From assembly GCA_029240955.1 (NCBI GenBank), contig JARDZH010000111.1:1-6573 (forward strand): DNA of 6,573 nt. The letters run 5' to 3'. Positions 1-5,713 of the stretch are shown piece after piece. Position numbers and translations under genes: made by a program. How positions within the stretch are numbered: position 1 is the stretch's first letter; every line of letters begins with the position of its first letter. The notes under the pieces are model-generated. The model searched no databases, had not been told where the DNA came from, and was given only the letters and a program-made list of their open reading frames with translations. The DNA is from Pseudomonas sp. Lineage in GTDB: Bacteria > Pseudomonadota > Gammaproteobacteria > Pseudomonadales > Pseudomonadaceae.

Positions 1-813
1 CGCAGCGCGGTCCAGATCGGCATCGTCAAAGATGATCAGCGGCGACTTGCCGCCCAGTTCCATGGTGACTTCCTTGAGCGAGGAGCTCGAAGCACTGGCC
101 ATGACTTTCTTGCCGGTATCGGTGCCGCCGGTGAAGGAGACTTTCTCGATGCGCGGGTGCTCGGTGATCCAGCTGCCGACTTCGCGACCGCTGCCGGTGA
201 GCACGTTGAACACACCGTTCGGTACGCCCGCCTCGGTGTAGATTTCAGCGAGCTTGAGGGTGGTCAGCGAAGTAACTTCGCTGGGCTTGAAGATCATCGC
301 GTTGCCCGCCGCCAGAGCGGGAGCGGATTTCCACAGGGCGATCTGAATCGGGTAGTTCCACGCGCCGATACCAGCAACCACGCCCAAAGGCTCGCGGCGG
401 GTATACACGAAGGACGACGTACGCAGCGGAATCTGCTCACCTTCAATGGCGGGCACCAGGCCTGCGTAATATTCCAGTACATCGGCACCGGTCACGATGT
501 CCACGGCACGGGTTTCGGAAATGGCCTTGCCGGTGTCCAGAGTTTCCAGCGCCGCCAGTTCGTCGTTGCGCTCGCGCAGGATGTCGACGGCACGGCGCAG
601 AATGCGCGAGCGCTCCATTGCGGTCATTGCGGCCCAGATCTTCTGACCTTTTTCGGCGCTGACGACGGCGCGTTCCAGATCGTCTTTGCCGGCGCGCTGC
701 ACCTTGGCCAGCACTTCGCCGTTGGCCGGGTTGATGGCGTCGAAGGTTTCACCGGTGCTGGCATCTACGTAAGCGCCATCGATGTAGAGTTTCTGCAGTT
801 CAAAACGGGCCAT
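1..813 (-). CDS. betB: Betaine aldehyde dehydrogenase, N-terminal 271 residues (runs off left edge)
   Basis: This enzyme oxidises betaine aldehyde to glycine betaine with NAD(P)+, the second step from choline, in the cytoplasm. The visible product starts [13 protein letters not shown] and has the aldehyde dehydrogenase fold signatures. AWNYP carries the catalytic-site Asn153, [11 protein letters not shown] carries Lys162, FKPSE is near 175, the cofactor loop FTGGTDTG is near 227-234, and MELGGKSP carries the general-base Glu252. These numbers match those known for the P. aeruginosa enzyme. The catalytic Cys, near residue 286, lies beyond the left edge, so about 55% of a roughly 490-residue protein is present. 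The ATG is preceded by GCGAGGAC as ribosome binding site. It follows betI by 64 bp on the same strand, so the two are probably cotranscribed, with betA expected next. No frame disruption is seen. Confidence 0.96.
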   Translation of the reverse strand, partial: MARFELQKLYIDGAYVDASTGETFDAINPANGEVLAKVQRAGKDDLERAVVSAEKGQKIWAAMTAMERSRILRRAVDILRERNDELAALETLDTGKAISETRAVDIVTGADVLEYYAGLVPAIEGEQIPLRTSSFVYTRREPLGVVAGIGAWNYPIQIALWKSAPALAAGNAMIFKPSEVTSLTTLKLAEIYTEAGVPNGVFNVLTGSGREVGSWITEHPRIEKVSFTGGTDTGKKVMASASSSSLKEVTMELGGKSPLIIFDDADLDRAA

Positions 814-877
814 AAAGTCCTCGCAAATTCAGTGAAGGGCGGTGACTGAAAACAGTCCGGGGCAAGGGGCTTGCGCC

Positions 878-1471
878 TCAGCTCGCCGCTTTCGCCAGTT
901 GGAGATCCAGGTATTCGTACGCGATGCGTTGCGCCTGCTCGGTATCGAACGCATCGCCGGACAGTGCACCGCGCAACCACAGGCCATCGATCAGCGCAGC
1001 CATTCCGCGGGCGGCGCTGCGTGCCTGTTCCAGCGGCAGGGCGCGGCGGAATTCGCAGCACAGGTTGGAATAGAGGCGGTGGTCGTTGATGCGCTGCAAC
1101 CGGTGCAAAGAGGGCTGGTGCATGCTGGTCGCCCAGAAGGCCAGCCAGGTTTTCATCGCCGGGCCGTTGACCTGGCTGGCGTCGAAGTTGCCCTCGATGA
1201 TCACTTGCAGATGCGCTCGCGGGCTGTCATCGCCCAGCGCCTGGCGCCGCTCCGCGATGCTCTTGCTCAACGCGGTCATCAGGTGGCGCATGGCCGCTTC
1301 TATCAGGCCGTTCTTGTCCTGAAAATAGTGACTGATGATGCCGTTGGAGACTCCAGCCAGACGCGCGATCAACGCGATACTGGCGTCGCCCATACCGACC
1401 TGATCCACCGCAGTGAGCGTGGCCTGGATCAGCTGTTGACGGCGAATGGGTTGCATACCGACCTTGGGCAT
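878..1471 (-). CDS. betI: TetR-family choline-responsive repressor BetI
   Basis: This repressor blocks the betIBA promoter and is released when choline is present. The 197-residue product is the usual BetI length. It starts [18 protein letters not shown] and has a TetR helix-turn-helix at about 31-50 ([20 protein letters not shown]; recognition helix 42-50), followed by [14 protein letters not shown]. The C-terminal ligand domain contains KTWLAFWA (107-114) and [12 protein letters not shown] (159-170), which supply the aromatic residues typical of the family. The start is supported by AGGAGA about 10 nt upstream. It is first in the betI-betB unit, with a 64-bp gap before betB. It is probably autoregulated, because a palindromic operator and promoter lie about 65-95 bp upstream. 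No betT-like gene sits upstream of it, unlike the arrangement recalled for P. aeruginosa. Confidence 0.95.
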   Translation of the reverse strand: MPKVGMQPIRRQQLIQATLTAVDQVGMGDASIALIARLAGVSNGIISHYFQDKNGLIEAAMRHLMTALSKSIAERRQALGDDSPRAHLQVIIEGNFDASQVNGPAMKTWLAFWATSMHQPSLHRLQRINDHRLYSNLCCEFRRALPLEQARSAARGMAALIDGLWLRGALSGDAFDTEQAQRIAYEYLDLQLAKAAS

Positions 1472-1525
1472 TGCGTGGAATCTCCTGGGCGCGAAACGCC
1501 GTTGGTTCTGCCAAATGGTCGGGAC

Positions 1526-1554
1526 AGTCTAGTTATTTTTTATTGAACGATCAA
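1526..1554 (-). promoter_or_regulatory. Candidate sigma-70 promoter of betI-betB
   Basis: On the minus strand, a -35-like TTGATC (1549-1554) and a -10-like TAGACT (1526-1531) are separated by exactly 17 nt; each matches consensus at four of six bases. A second TTGATT lies four bases upstream (1553-1558) but pairs with a poorer -10. Transcription would begin near 1519 and give a leader of about 50 nt before betI. The surrounding sequence is a sharp AT-rich island in otherwise GC-rich DNA. The exact start point is inferred. Confidence 0.55.
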
Positions 1555-1564
1555 TCAATAAAAA
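1537..1564. promoter_or_regulatory. Perfect 10-bp inverted repeat, likely BetI operator
   Basis: The arms are TTTTTATTGA (1537-1546) and its exact complement TCAATAAAAA (1555-1564), separated by the 8-nt spacer ACGATCAA. A nested TTGA-4-TCAA lies at 1543-1554. The site covers the -35 element and spacer of the predicted betI promoter, where a repressor would exclude RNA polymerase. The TTGA/TCAA half-sites and AT-rich flanks resemble the known E. coli BetI operator, which has ATTGATTGG and GTTCAAT arms. Position, symmetry and adjacency to betI make this the best operator candidate in the window; binding itself is inferred. Confidence 0.78.
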
Positions 1565-1625
1565 CAGGCGGATGTACGGAGGCCGCGTGGGACGTGGCTT
1601 TAGAGGGATTTCGCGAGGTGAAATT

Positions 1626-1782
1626 GTGGGAGGGAGCGAAGCTCGCGATCGCCATCAAGCTGGCTCCTACAGGTACGAGTCACGGCGCGACCTGTAGGAG
1701 CCAGCTTGCTGGCGAAGGGCCGGATCAGTCAGCAGATGAGCCAGGTGTGGCGCCGCCGGTCGCGGGCAAGCGCGCTCCTGCG
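1626..1782. repeat. Cluster of four Pseudomonas REP palindromes in alternating orientation
   Basis: Four imperfect copies of the Pseudomonas extragenic palindrome occur in the gap between cbcV and betI. They lie at 1626-1650 (plus, GTGGGAGGGAGCGAAGCTCG), 1649-1673 (minus, CCTGTAGGAGCCAGCTTG when reversed), 1691-1715 (plus, CCTGTAGGAGCCAGCTTG) and 1757-1782 (minus, CAGGAGCGCGCTTGCCCGCG when reversed). The middle two are near-identical and inverted. Such REPs are spread by RAYT-type transposases; no transposase is present here. They mark an operon boundary and may act in mRNA 3'-end protection or as gyrase or IHF sites. The rest of 1565-1792 shows no gene. Confidence 0.85.
1649..1715. terminator. 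Long REP-derived inverted repeat, possible 3' end of the cbcXWV transcript
   Basis: Arms of 25 bp (1649-1673 and 1691-1715) pair with a single mismatch (1655/1709) around a 17-nt loop. It lies about 80 bp past the cbcV stop, in the direction of cbcXWV transcription. There is no U-tract on either strand, so it is not a canonical intrinsic terminator. It may instead block 3' exonucleases or aid termination in other ways. It also separates cbcXWV from the betI promoter. Confidence 0.35.
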
Positions 1783-1792
1783 TTTCTGCCGC

Positions 1793-2971
1793 TTAGCCGT
1801 GATTCCGCCCCAACAGCGCGTGATACAGCTCGCTGTCGCCCAAAATCCCGACCACCCGATTGTTGTCCTGCAGCACCAGCTTGTTGCCCGTCTGATAACG
1901 AATCTGCAGCGCTTCACGCATGCCGATGTTCGAGCTGACCAGGGTCGGGCGACGCTGCAGCGTAGTGACATCCTGGCCAGGCGCCCAGTTCTGGAGATCA
2001 AGCTGTGCCGCGCCCTGACGCGCGCCTTTGATGACATTGCCCTCGGCCAGATCCAGCCAGGAGTCGCCGCCTGGATCCAGGCACACCGAGCCGTTCACCT
2101 TGGTGCAGTCGTCGAGGTTACGCATCAGGCTGCGGCCGCACAGCACGTTCAGCGGGTTGGTATGGGCGACGAAGGTGCGCACATACTCGTCCGCCGGGTT
2201 GAGCACGATCTGTTCCGGCACGCTGTACTGCACGATGCGCCCGTCTTTCATGATCGCGATCCGGCTGCCCAGCTTGAGCGCTTCGTCCAAGTCATGGCTG
2301 ACGAACACGATGGTCTTGCTCAACTTGCTTTGCAGCGCGAGCAGTTCGTCCTGCAAACCCTGACGGATCAGCGGGTCGAGCGCGGAGAACGGTTCGTCCA
2401 TCAGCAGAATGTCCGCGTCCATCGCCAAAGCCCGGGCCAGGCCGACGCGCTGCTGCATGCCACCGGAAAGCTCGTCGGGCTTCTTGTTGCGCCACTGCGT
2501 CAGCCCCACCAATTGCAGCTTTTCGTCGACCAGCTTGCGCCGTTCCTTTTCAGGACGACCCTGCATTTCCAGGCCAAAGCTGATGTTTTCGCGAACGGTC
2601 AGCCAAGGCATGAGGGCGAATTTCTGGAAGACCATGGCGATGCGCTTGGTGCGCATCATCTTCAGTTCCGCCGCCGTGCAGTTGGCGATGTTGATCTGGC
2701 TGCCCTCGTGCTCGACATAGAGCGCGCCGCGGCTGACCGTGTTGAGCCCGTTGATGCAGCGCAGCAGACTGGATTTGCCGGACCCGGACAAGCCCATCAG
2801 CACGCAGATCTCGCCTTTCTGGATATCCAGGCTGGCTTTCTCCACACCGACGATCTGCCCGGTTTTCTTGAGGATCTGGTCACGCGTGAGGCCTTGGTCC
2901 AGCAGCTTGAGAGCCTCACGCGGATCCTTGGCGAAGATGACGTCTACCTGGTCGAACTGGATGATACTCAT
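1793..2971 (-). CDS. cbcV: Choline ABC transporter ATP-binding subunit
   Basis: This is the cytoplasmic ATPase that powers choline import through CbcW. The 392-residue product has all ABC motifs: Walker A GLSGSGKS (60-67), Q-loop Gln116 in VFQKFAL, signature LSGGMQQR (168-175), Walker B ILLMDEP (188-194), D-loop SALD and the switch His226 in VSHDLDE. The region before Walker A, with KKTGQIVGVEKASLDI, is typical of the glycine betaine/choline (OpuAA/ProV-like) branch. After about 270 a 120-residue C-terminal regulatory segment resembles the CBS-type tail of that branch. The ATG at 2969-2971 was chosen over a longer in-frame reading up to 3166 because the upstream part is out-of-frame cbcW. The stop codon of cbcW overlaps this start (ATGA), which implies translational coupling. 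It is the last gene of cbcXWV. Confidence 0.95.
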   Translation of the reverse strand: MSIIQFDQVDVIFAKDPREALKLLDQGLTRDQILKKTGQIVGVEKASLDIQKGEICVLMGLSGSGKSSLLRCINGLNTVSRGALYVEHEGSQINIANCTAAELKMMRTKRIAMVFQKFALMPWLTVRENISFGLEMQGRPEKERRKLVDEKLQLVGLTQWRNKKPDELSGGMQQRVGLARALAMDADILLMDEPFSALDPLIRQGLQDELLALQSKLSKTIVFVSHDLDEALKLGSRIAIMKDGRIVQYSVPEQIVLNPADEYVRTFVAHTNPLNVLCGRSLMRNLDDCTKVNGSVCLDPGGDSWLDLAEGNVIKGARQGAAQLDLQNWAPGQDVTTLQRRPTLVSSNIGMREALQIRYQTGNKLVLQDNNRVVGILGDSELYHALLGRNHG

Positions 2972-3813
2972 GCGTCGGACCCTACCTTGGCATCGGGTTG
3001 TTTGCAGATACGGTCGAGCATGATCGCCAGCAGCACGATCGCCAGACCGGCTTCGAAGCCCAGCGCGATATCGGCGGTGTTCAATGCGTTGACCACAGGT
3101 TTGCCCAAGCCGTCGGCGCCCACCAGCGCGGCAATCACCACCATCGACAACGACAGCATGATGCACTGGGTGATACCGGCCGCGATGCTGGGCATGGCGT
3201 AGGGCAGTTCTATTCGGGTAAGCAACTGGCGACGGGACGAGCCGAACGCCTTGCCGGCATCGAGCAGCTCATGAGGCACGTCCCGGATGCCCAGGTAAGT
3301 CAGCCGGATGGGCGCCGCAATGGCGAACACCACCGTCGAGATCAGGCCGGGCACCACGCCCAGGCCGAACAGGGTCAGCGTCGGAATCAGGTACACAAAA
3401 GTGGGGACGGTCTGCATCAGGTCCAGCAACGGCCGGATGACGGTGTAGAACATCGGTTTGTGCGCCGCAATGATCCCCAGCGGGACGCCGATCAGCACGC
3501 AGACCACCGTGGCGAACAGCACCTGCGCCAGCGTCTCCATGGTTTCCTGCCAGTAATGCAGGTTGAGGATCAGCAGAAAGGCGAGGGCGACGAAGACGGT
3601 CAGCCCCCATTTGCGCTGGATGAAATGCGCCAGAGCGGCAATCAGTCCGATCAGGACCAACGGGTTGAACCAGGTCAGAGCGAAGGTCAAACCGTGAATC
3701 ATCCATTCCAGCGACGAGGCGATCGCATCGAAGTAGTCGGCGCCGTTGCGCGTCAGCCAGTCGACGAACGACGCGATGTATTCGCCCAGAGGGATTTTAT
3801 GATCAGTCAGCAT
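2968..3813 (-). CDS. cbcW: Choline ABC transporter permease subunit
   Basis: This is the inner-membrane channel of the choline importer. The 281-residue product has hydrophobic segments near 50-65, 70-86, 97-117, 137-167 and 210-231, with a further one around 252-268. The binding-protein-dependent permease (EAA) loop is clear at about 181-208: HELLDAGKAFGSSRRQ followed by IELPYAMP, which docks on the ATPase. The N-terminal stretch LGEYIASFVDWLTRNGADYF is characteristic of ProW-type permeases. The ATG at 3811-3813 has only a weak purine-rich site upstream (GCGGAT), so its translation may be lower than that of cbcX. It lies 63 bp after cbcX and overlaps cbcV by 4 bp. Confidence 0.95.
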   Translation of the reverse strand: MLTDHKIPLGEYIASFVDWLTRNGADYFDAIASSLEWMIHGLTFALTWFNPLVLIGLIAALAHFIQRKWGLTVFVALAFLLILNLHYWQETMETLAQVLFATVVCVLIGVPLGIIAAHKPMFYTVIRPLLDLMQTVPTFVYLIPTLTLFGLGVVPGLISTVVFAIAAPIRLTYLGIRDVPHELLDAGKAFGSSRRQLLTRIELPYAMPSIAAGITQCIMLSLSMVVIAALVGADGLGKPVVNALNTADIALGFEAGLAIVLLAIMLDRICKQPDAKVGSDA

Positions 3814-3848
3814 GATTCGATTATCCGCTTGCGGGAAAATATGGGGTC

Positions 3849-3869
3849 GCAGGCCAGCGCAGCGCCTGC
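3849..3869 (-). other. Small hairpin between cbcX and cbcW
   Basis: GCAGGC (3849-3854) and GCCTGC (3864-3869) form a perfect 6-bp stem around a 9-nt loop, starting 7 nt past the cbcX stop. No clear U-run follows on the minus strand. Such stems after a binding-protein gene often protect the upstream message and keep the binding protein more abundant than the membrane subunits. That role is inferred, and a chance palindrome in GC-rich DNA is possible. Confidence 0.4.
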
Positions 3870-3876
3870 AGCCGGT

Positions 3877-4824
3877 TTACTTCGTAAGCTGAGCCTTGGC
3901 CGCTTCCAGCCCTGGTTTGCCATCAACCGTGGTCACGCCCGCCAACCAGCTGTCGAGCACTTGCGGGTTGTTCTTGAGCCAGGCCTTGGCCGCCGCCTCA
4001 GGCTTCATCTTGTCGTCGAGTACATTGCCCATCAGCGTGCTTTCCATGTTCAGGGTGAACGACAGATTCTTCAGCAGCTGGCCGACGTTCCCGCATTGCT
4101 CGGTATAGCCCTTGCGGGTGTTGGTGTAGATGGTCGCCTGTCCGAAATTGGGGCCGAAGAACTCATCTCCGCCTGTCAGGTACTGCAGTTTGAAACGGGT
4201 ATTCATCGGATGCGGTTCCCAGCCCAGGAACACCACATCGGTGCCGCGCCGCGCTGCGCGGTCGACTTGTGAAAGCATGCCCGCTTCGCTGGATTCCACC
4301 ATCTTGAAACCGGCACTCTTGAGGCCAAAAGCGTCTTTGTCGATCATGCTCTGGATCAGACGATTGCCGTCGTTGCCCGGCTCGATCCCGTAGATCTTGC
4401 CGTCGAGTTCTTTCTTGAATTTGGCGATGTCGGCAAAGTCCTTCAGGCCTTTGTCATACAGCGCTTGAGGTACGGCGAGCGTGTATTTGGCGTTTTCCAG
4501 ATTGGCACGAACCGTTTCCACGGTGCCGGCTTCGCGATAGGCCTTGATGTCGTTTTCCATGGTCGGCATCCAGTTGCCGAGGAACACATCCATGTTCTTG
4601 CCGTCGGCCAGCGACTTGTAGGTCACCGGCACGGAGATCATGGTGGTTTTGGTTTTGTAACCCAGAGATTGGAGGACCACGCTGGTGACCGCGGTGGTGA
4701 CGGTGATATCTGTCCAGCCTACATCGGAGAAGTTGACCGTATGACATGCTGCCGGCTCTGCGGCCTGGGCCAGCAGTGGGACGCTGAGCGCAGCGGCCAG
4801 CAGCATTGATTTGGGACTTTTCAT
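3877..4824 (-). CDS. cbcX: Periplasmic choline-binding protein of the CbcXWV transporter
   Basis: This is the periplasmic receptor that captures choline for CbcWV. The 315-residue product begins MKSPKSMLLAAALSVPLLAQAAEP, a Sec signal peptide with predicted cleavage after AQA (residue 21 or 22). The mature part is an OpuAC-type betaine/choline-binding domain. Residues at the positions expected for the choline cage of Sinorhizobium ChoX are present: Trp37 and Asp39 (DVGWTDI), Trp85 (GNWMP), Tyr114 (AKYTL), Asn151 (EPGNDG) and Trp202 (GWEPHP). Cys27 and Cys244 are the only cysteines and could form a disulphide. The start is supported by CAGGAG 8 nt upstream. As first gene of the operon, it is the closest to the three 21-bp upstream repeats that probably mediate GbdR control. 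Confidence 0.95.
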   Translation of the reverse strand: MKSPKSMLLAAALSVPLLAQAAEPAACHTVNFSDVGWTDITVTTAVTSVVLQSLGYKTKTTMISVPVTYKSLADGKNMDVFLGNWMPTMENDIKAYREAGTVETVRANLENAKYTLAVPQALYDKGLKDFADIAKFKKELDGKIYGIEPGNDGNRLIQSMIDKDAFGLKSAGFKMVESSEAGMLSQVDRAARRGTDVVFLGWEPHPMNTRFKLQYLTGGDEFFGPNFGQATIYTNTRKGYTEQCGNVGQLLKNLSFTLNMESTLMGNVLDDKMKPEAAAKAWLKNNPQVLDSWLAGVTTVDGKPGLEAAKAQLTK

Positions 4825-4944
4825 CGGATGGACTCCTGTTTGATTTTTTTAGCTGCCGACGAGCGAGCGCCGGTGCAGCGTGTTTGTTGGCAGGGCATTT
4901 CGGGAAGCTCCATCACTGCATCTGGCAACTGAGTCGTCCCCGAT

Positions 4945-4969
4945 CATCTATCAGGGCAAATCAAACGCC
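4945..4969 (-). promoter_or_regulatory. Candidate cbcXWV promoter region (type ambiguous)
   Basis: Two weak signals sit directly downstream of the 21-bp repeats on the minus strand. One is a -10-like TAGATG (4945-4950), for which a 17-nt spacing places the -35 position at the edge of the nearest repeat with no consensus -35; this is typical of AraC-type activator-dependent sigma-70 promoters. The other is a GG-N10-GC element (4956-4969, AGGCGTTTGATTTGC) with partial sigma-54 resemblance. The first is favoured because an AraC-family regulator is the expected activator. Either would give a leader of roughly 115-120 nt before cbcX. Confidence 0.35.
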
Positions 4970-5032
4970 TACAGGGAGCGTCGTAACCAGTACAGGAGGG
5001 GTCGTATCCAGTATGCGAAGCGTCGTTTACAG
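4970..5032 (-). promoter_or_regulatory. Three head-to-tail 21-bp repeats upstream of cbcX, likely GbdR sites
   Basis: Units at 4970-4990, 4991-5011 and 5012-5032 are contiguous and exactly 21 bp long. On the plus strand each has the form TA....RRGSGTCGTWWMCAG; the GTCGT core starts at 4980, 5001 and 5022, and every unit ends in CAG. A 21-bp step places the sites on one face of the helix, as expected for paired AraC-family half-sites. They lie about 145 bp upstream of the cbcX start and abut the predicted promoter. GbdR is known to activate cbcXWV in P. aeruginosa; that these are its sites here is inference. Confidence 0.65.
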
Positions 5033-5549
5033 ATTCTTTCCCCATTCCGGGCGCAGCTTTCCAGCAATGAGCCGCTTGAAAAGCGGCCTGAATCTCATGC
5101 CCGGGGCGCGGCTCGTCGACGGCTTCAACTACCGCTCATGATCAGGTTCACACTCGCGCCTCACCGAGGCAAACGGCGCCTGTTCAGACATGAGCTCCGG
5201 CGGGCCGGAGATTTCAGCGTAGCCTGTCCTTGAGCGGTTACTGGCCGCAGACGCGCTGATTTGAGCGGCGGTGACGAGTGAAGTTCAGGCGTCGGATGAC
5301 GCATCAGGATGACATCAATTTCTGTGCGCGATTTGTGCTCACCGGCAACCGAAACCGCCACCTTTTAGAGCGGAGTCAAAGCGGAACAACGGGCCTGATG
5401 GCGCGGTGCTATAGGCCTGTGCGTGGAGTAGCACTCGTGAAACAACGCACACCCCATCACCGGCTCAAGTGCTACCGAAGTGCTCACCTTAACGCGCAAA
5501 CAGCCGGCGCTACGTCGCATATGGATAAGAAAGTCGCTACCGGGCAGAC
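5033..5549. other. Non-coding stretch between the cbcX and gbdR control regions
   Basis: No reading frame here looks like a real protein: the open frames are short, rich in Arg, His, Pro and Ser, and lack good ribosome binding sites. Two perfect hairpins are visible. One is GCCGCTT-GAA-AAGCGGC (5071-5087) and the other CTCCGG-CGGG-CCGGAG (5195-5210). Neither is followed by a U-tract on either strand. In P. aeruginosa, as recalled, a serine dehydratase gene (sdaB) lies between cbcX and gbdR; no trace of it is recognisable here. An unrecognised small RNA cannot be excluded. Confidence 0.5.
5406..5484. promoter_or_regulatory. Cluster of GTGCT-type motifs, possible enhancer for the gbdR promoter
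   Basis: GTGCTA (5406-5411) faces TAGCAC (5429-5434) as a perfect 6-bp inverted repeat with a 17-nt spacer. Further right, AAGTGCT occurs twice in direct orientation, 11 bp apart (5467-5473 and 5478-5484). The cluster is about 115-190 bp upstream of the sigma-54-type promoter, the usual place for an enhancer-binding protein site. The motifs only loosely recall NtrC half-sites (GCAC/GTGC), and no canonical site is seen. This is a low-confidence inference. Confidence 0.25.
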
Positions 5550-5570
5550 GCTTCGCGACGTCGTTTTCAG
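5550..5570. promoter_or_regulatory. Single 21-bp half-site related to the cbcX repeats, upstream of gbdR
   Basis: This segment carries GTCGTTTTCAG (5560-5570), which differs by one base from GTCGTTTACAG in the third cbcX repeat (5022-5032). Over the full 21-bp unit 14 positions agree. No second copy follows at 21-bp spacing. It ends 27 bp before the -24 element of the gbdR promoter. It could allow GbdR to affect its own gene, or it could be chance. Confidence 0.35.
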
Positions 5571-5596
5571 GGGTTCTTGAACAGGTATTCAAACTT

Positions 5597-5611
5597 CGGC
5601 ATGGGTTTTGC
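5597..5611 (+). promoter_or_regulatory. Sigma-54-type -24/-12 promoter of gbdR
   Basis: The sequence CGGCATGGGTTTTGC has GG at 5598-5599 and GC at 5610-5611, separated by exactly 10 nt. It matches the consensus TGGCACG-N4-TTGC at nine of eleven defined bases, including all of GGCA and TTGC. Transcription would start near 5623 and leave a leader of about 90 nt before gbdR. Use of RpoN would link choline/betaine catabolism to nitrogen or carbon status through an enhancer-binding protein such as NtrC or CbrB. The match is seen directly; the regulation is inferred. Confidence 0.65.
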
Positions 5612-5625
5612 GATTCAACTGCAAA

Positions 5626-5644
5626 GCCCTGCATTGCGCAGGGC
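5626..5644 (+). other. Strong hairpin at the predicted 5' end of the gbdR transcript
   Basis: GCCCTGC (5626-5632) and GCAGGGC (5638-5644) form a perfect 7-bp GC-rich stem with the 5-nt loop ATTGC. If transcription begins near 5623 from the sigma-54 promoter, the stem occupies about nucleotides 4-22 of the message. It could protect the 5' end from RNA decay. A purine-rich tail follows rather than a U-run, so it is not a terminator for rightward transcription. Confidence 0.45.
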
Positions 5645-5700
5645 GATAAGAAGAGCCTCGGGAGGGCATCACCCCTTGCAGGCCAATGACCGTCTAGCGT

Positions 5701-5706
5701 GAGGAG
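5701..5706 (+). promoter_or_regulatory. Ribosome binding site deciding the gbdR start
   Basis: GAGGAG lies 7 nt before ATG 5714. In-frame GTG codons at 5699 and 5711 overlap it or sit too close to it. An in-frame TGA at 5687-5689 rules out any start further upstream. Confidence 0.75.
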
Positions 5707-5713
5707 ATACGTG

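Noticed and set aside
157..849. Plus-strand open frame of 230 codons across betB
   Set aside because: It is antisense to a clear betB and has the Gly/Ala/Gln/His/Arg-rich composition of a mirror frame in GC-rich DNA; no family is recognised.
842..1546. Plus-strand open frame of 234 codons across betI
   Set aside because: It is antisense to betI, has low-complexity mirror-frame composition and has no ribosome binding site.
1626..1782. CRISPR array
   Set aside because: The repeats are palindromic, alternate in orientation and are unevenly spaced, and they match the Pseudomonas REP type.
2972..3166. In-frame upstream extension of cbcV (65 extra codons)
   Set aside because: The extension reads out-of-frame cbcW sequence and is unlike any transporter ATPase. 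ATG 2969-2971 overlaps the cbcW stop and gives the usual 392 residues.
1706..3202. Plus-strand open frame of 498 codons across cbcV
   Set aside because: It is long only because the opposite strand is a real GC-rich gene with all ABC motifs; its own protein has no recognisable domain.
2998..4272. Plus-strand open frame of 424 codons across cbcW and cbcX
   Set aside because: It spans two real genes in antisense and is rich in Gln, His, Arg and Gly, typical of shadow frames.
4956..4969. Sigma-54 promoter for cbcXWV
   Set aside because: GG-N10-GC is present, but only seven of eleven consensus bases match, and it abuts probable GbdR sites, which fits sigma-70 activation better. It is kept only as an alternative within the promoter entry.
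5195..5210. CTCCGG/CCGGAG hairpin as an intrinsic terminator
   Set aside because: The stem is good but no U-tract follows on either strand, and no gene ends nearby.
5278..5580. Possible 100-residue protein in the cbcX-gbdR gap
   Set aside because: It has no convincing ribosome binding site, an Arg/His-rich composition and no recognised motif, and it covers probable regulatory sequence.
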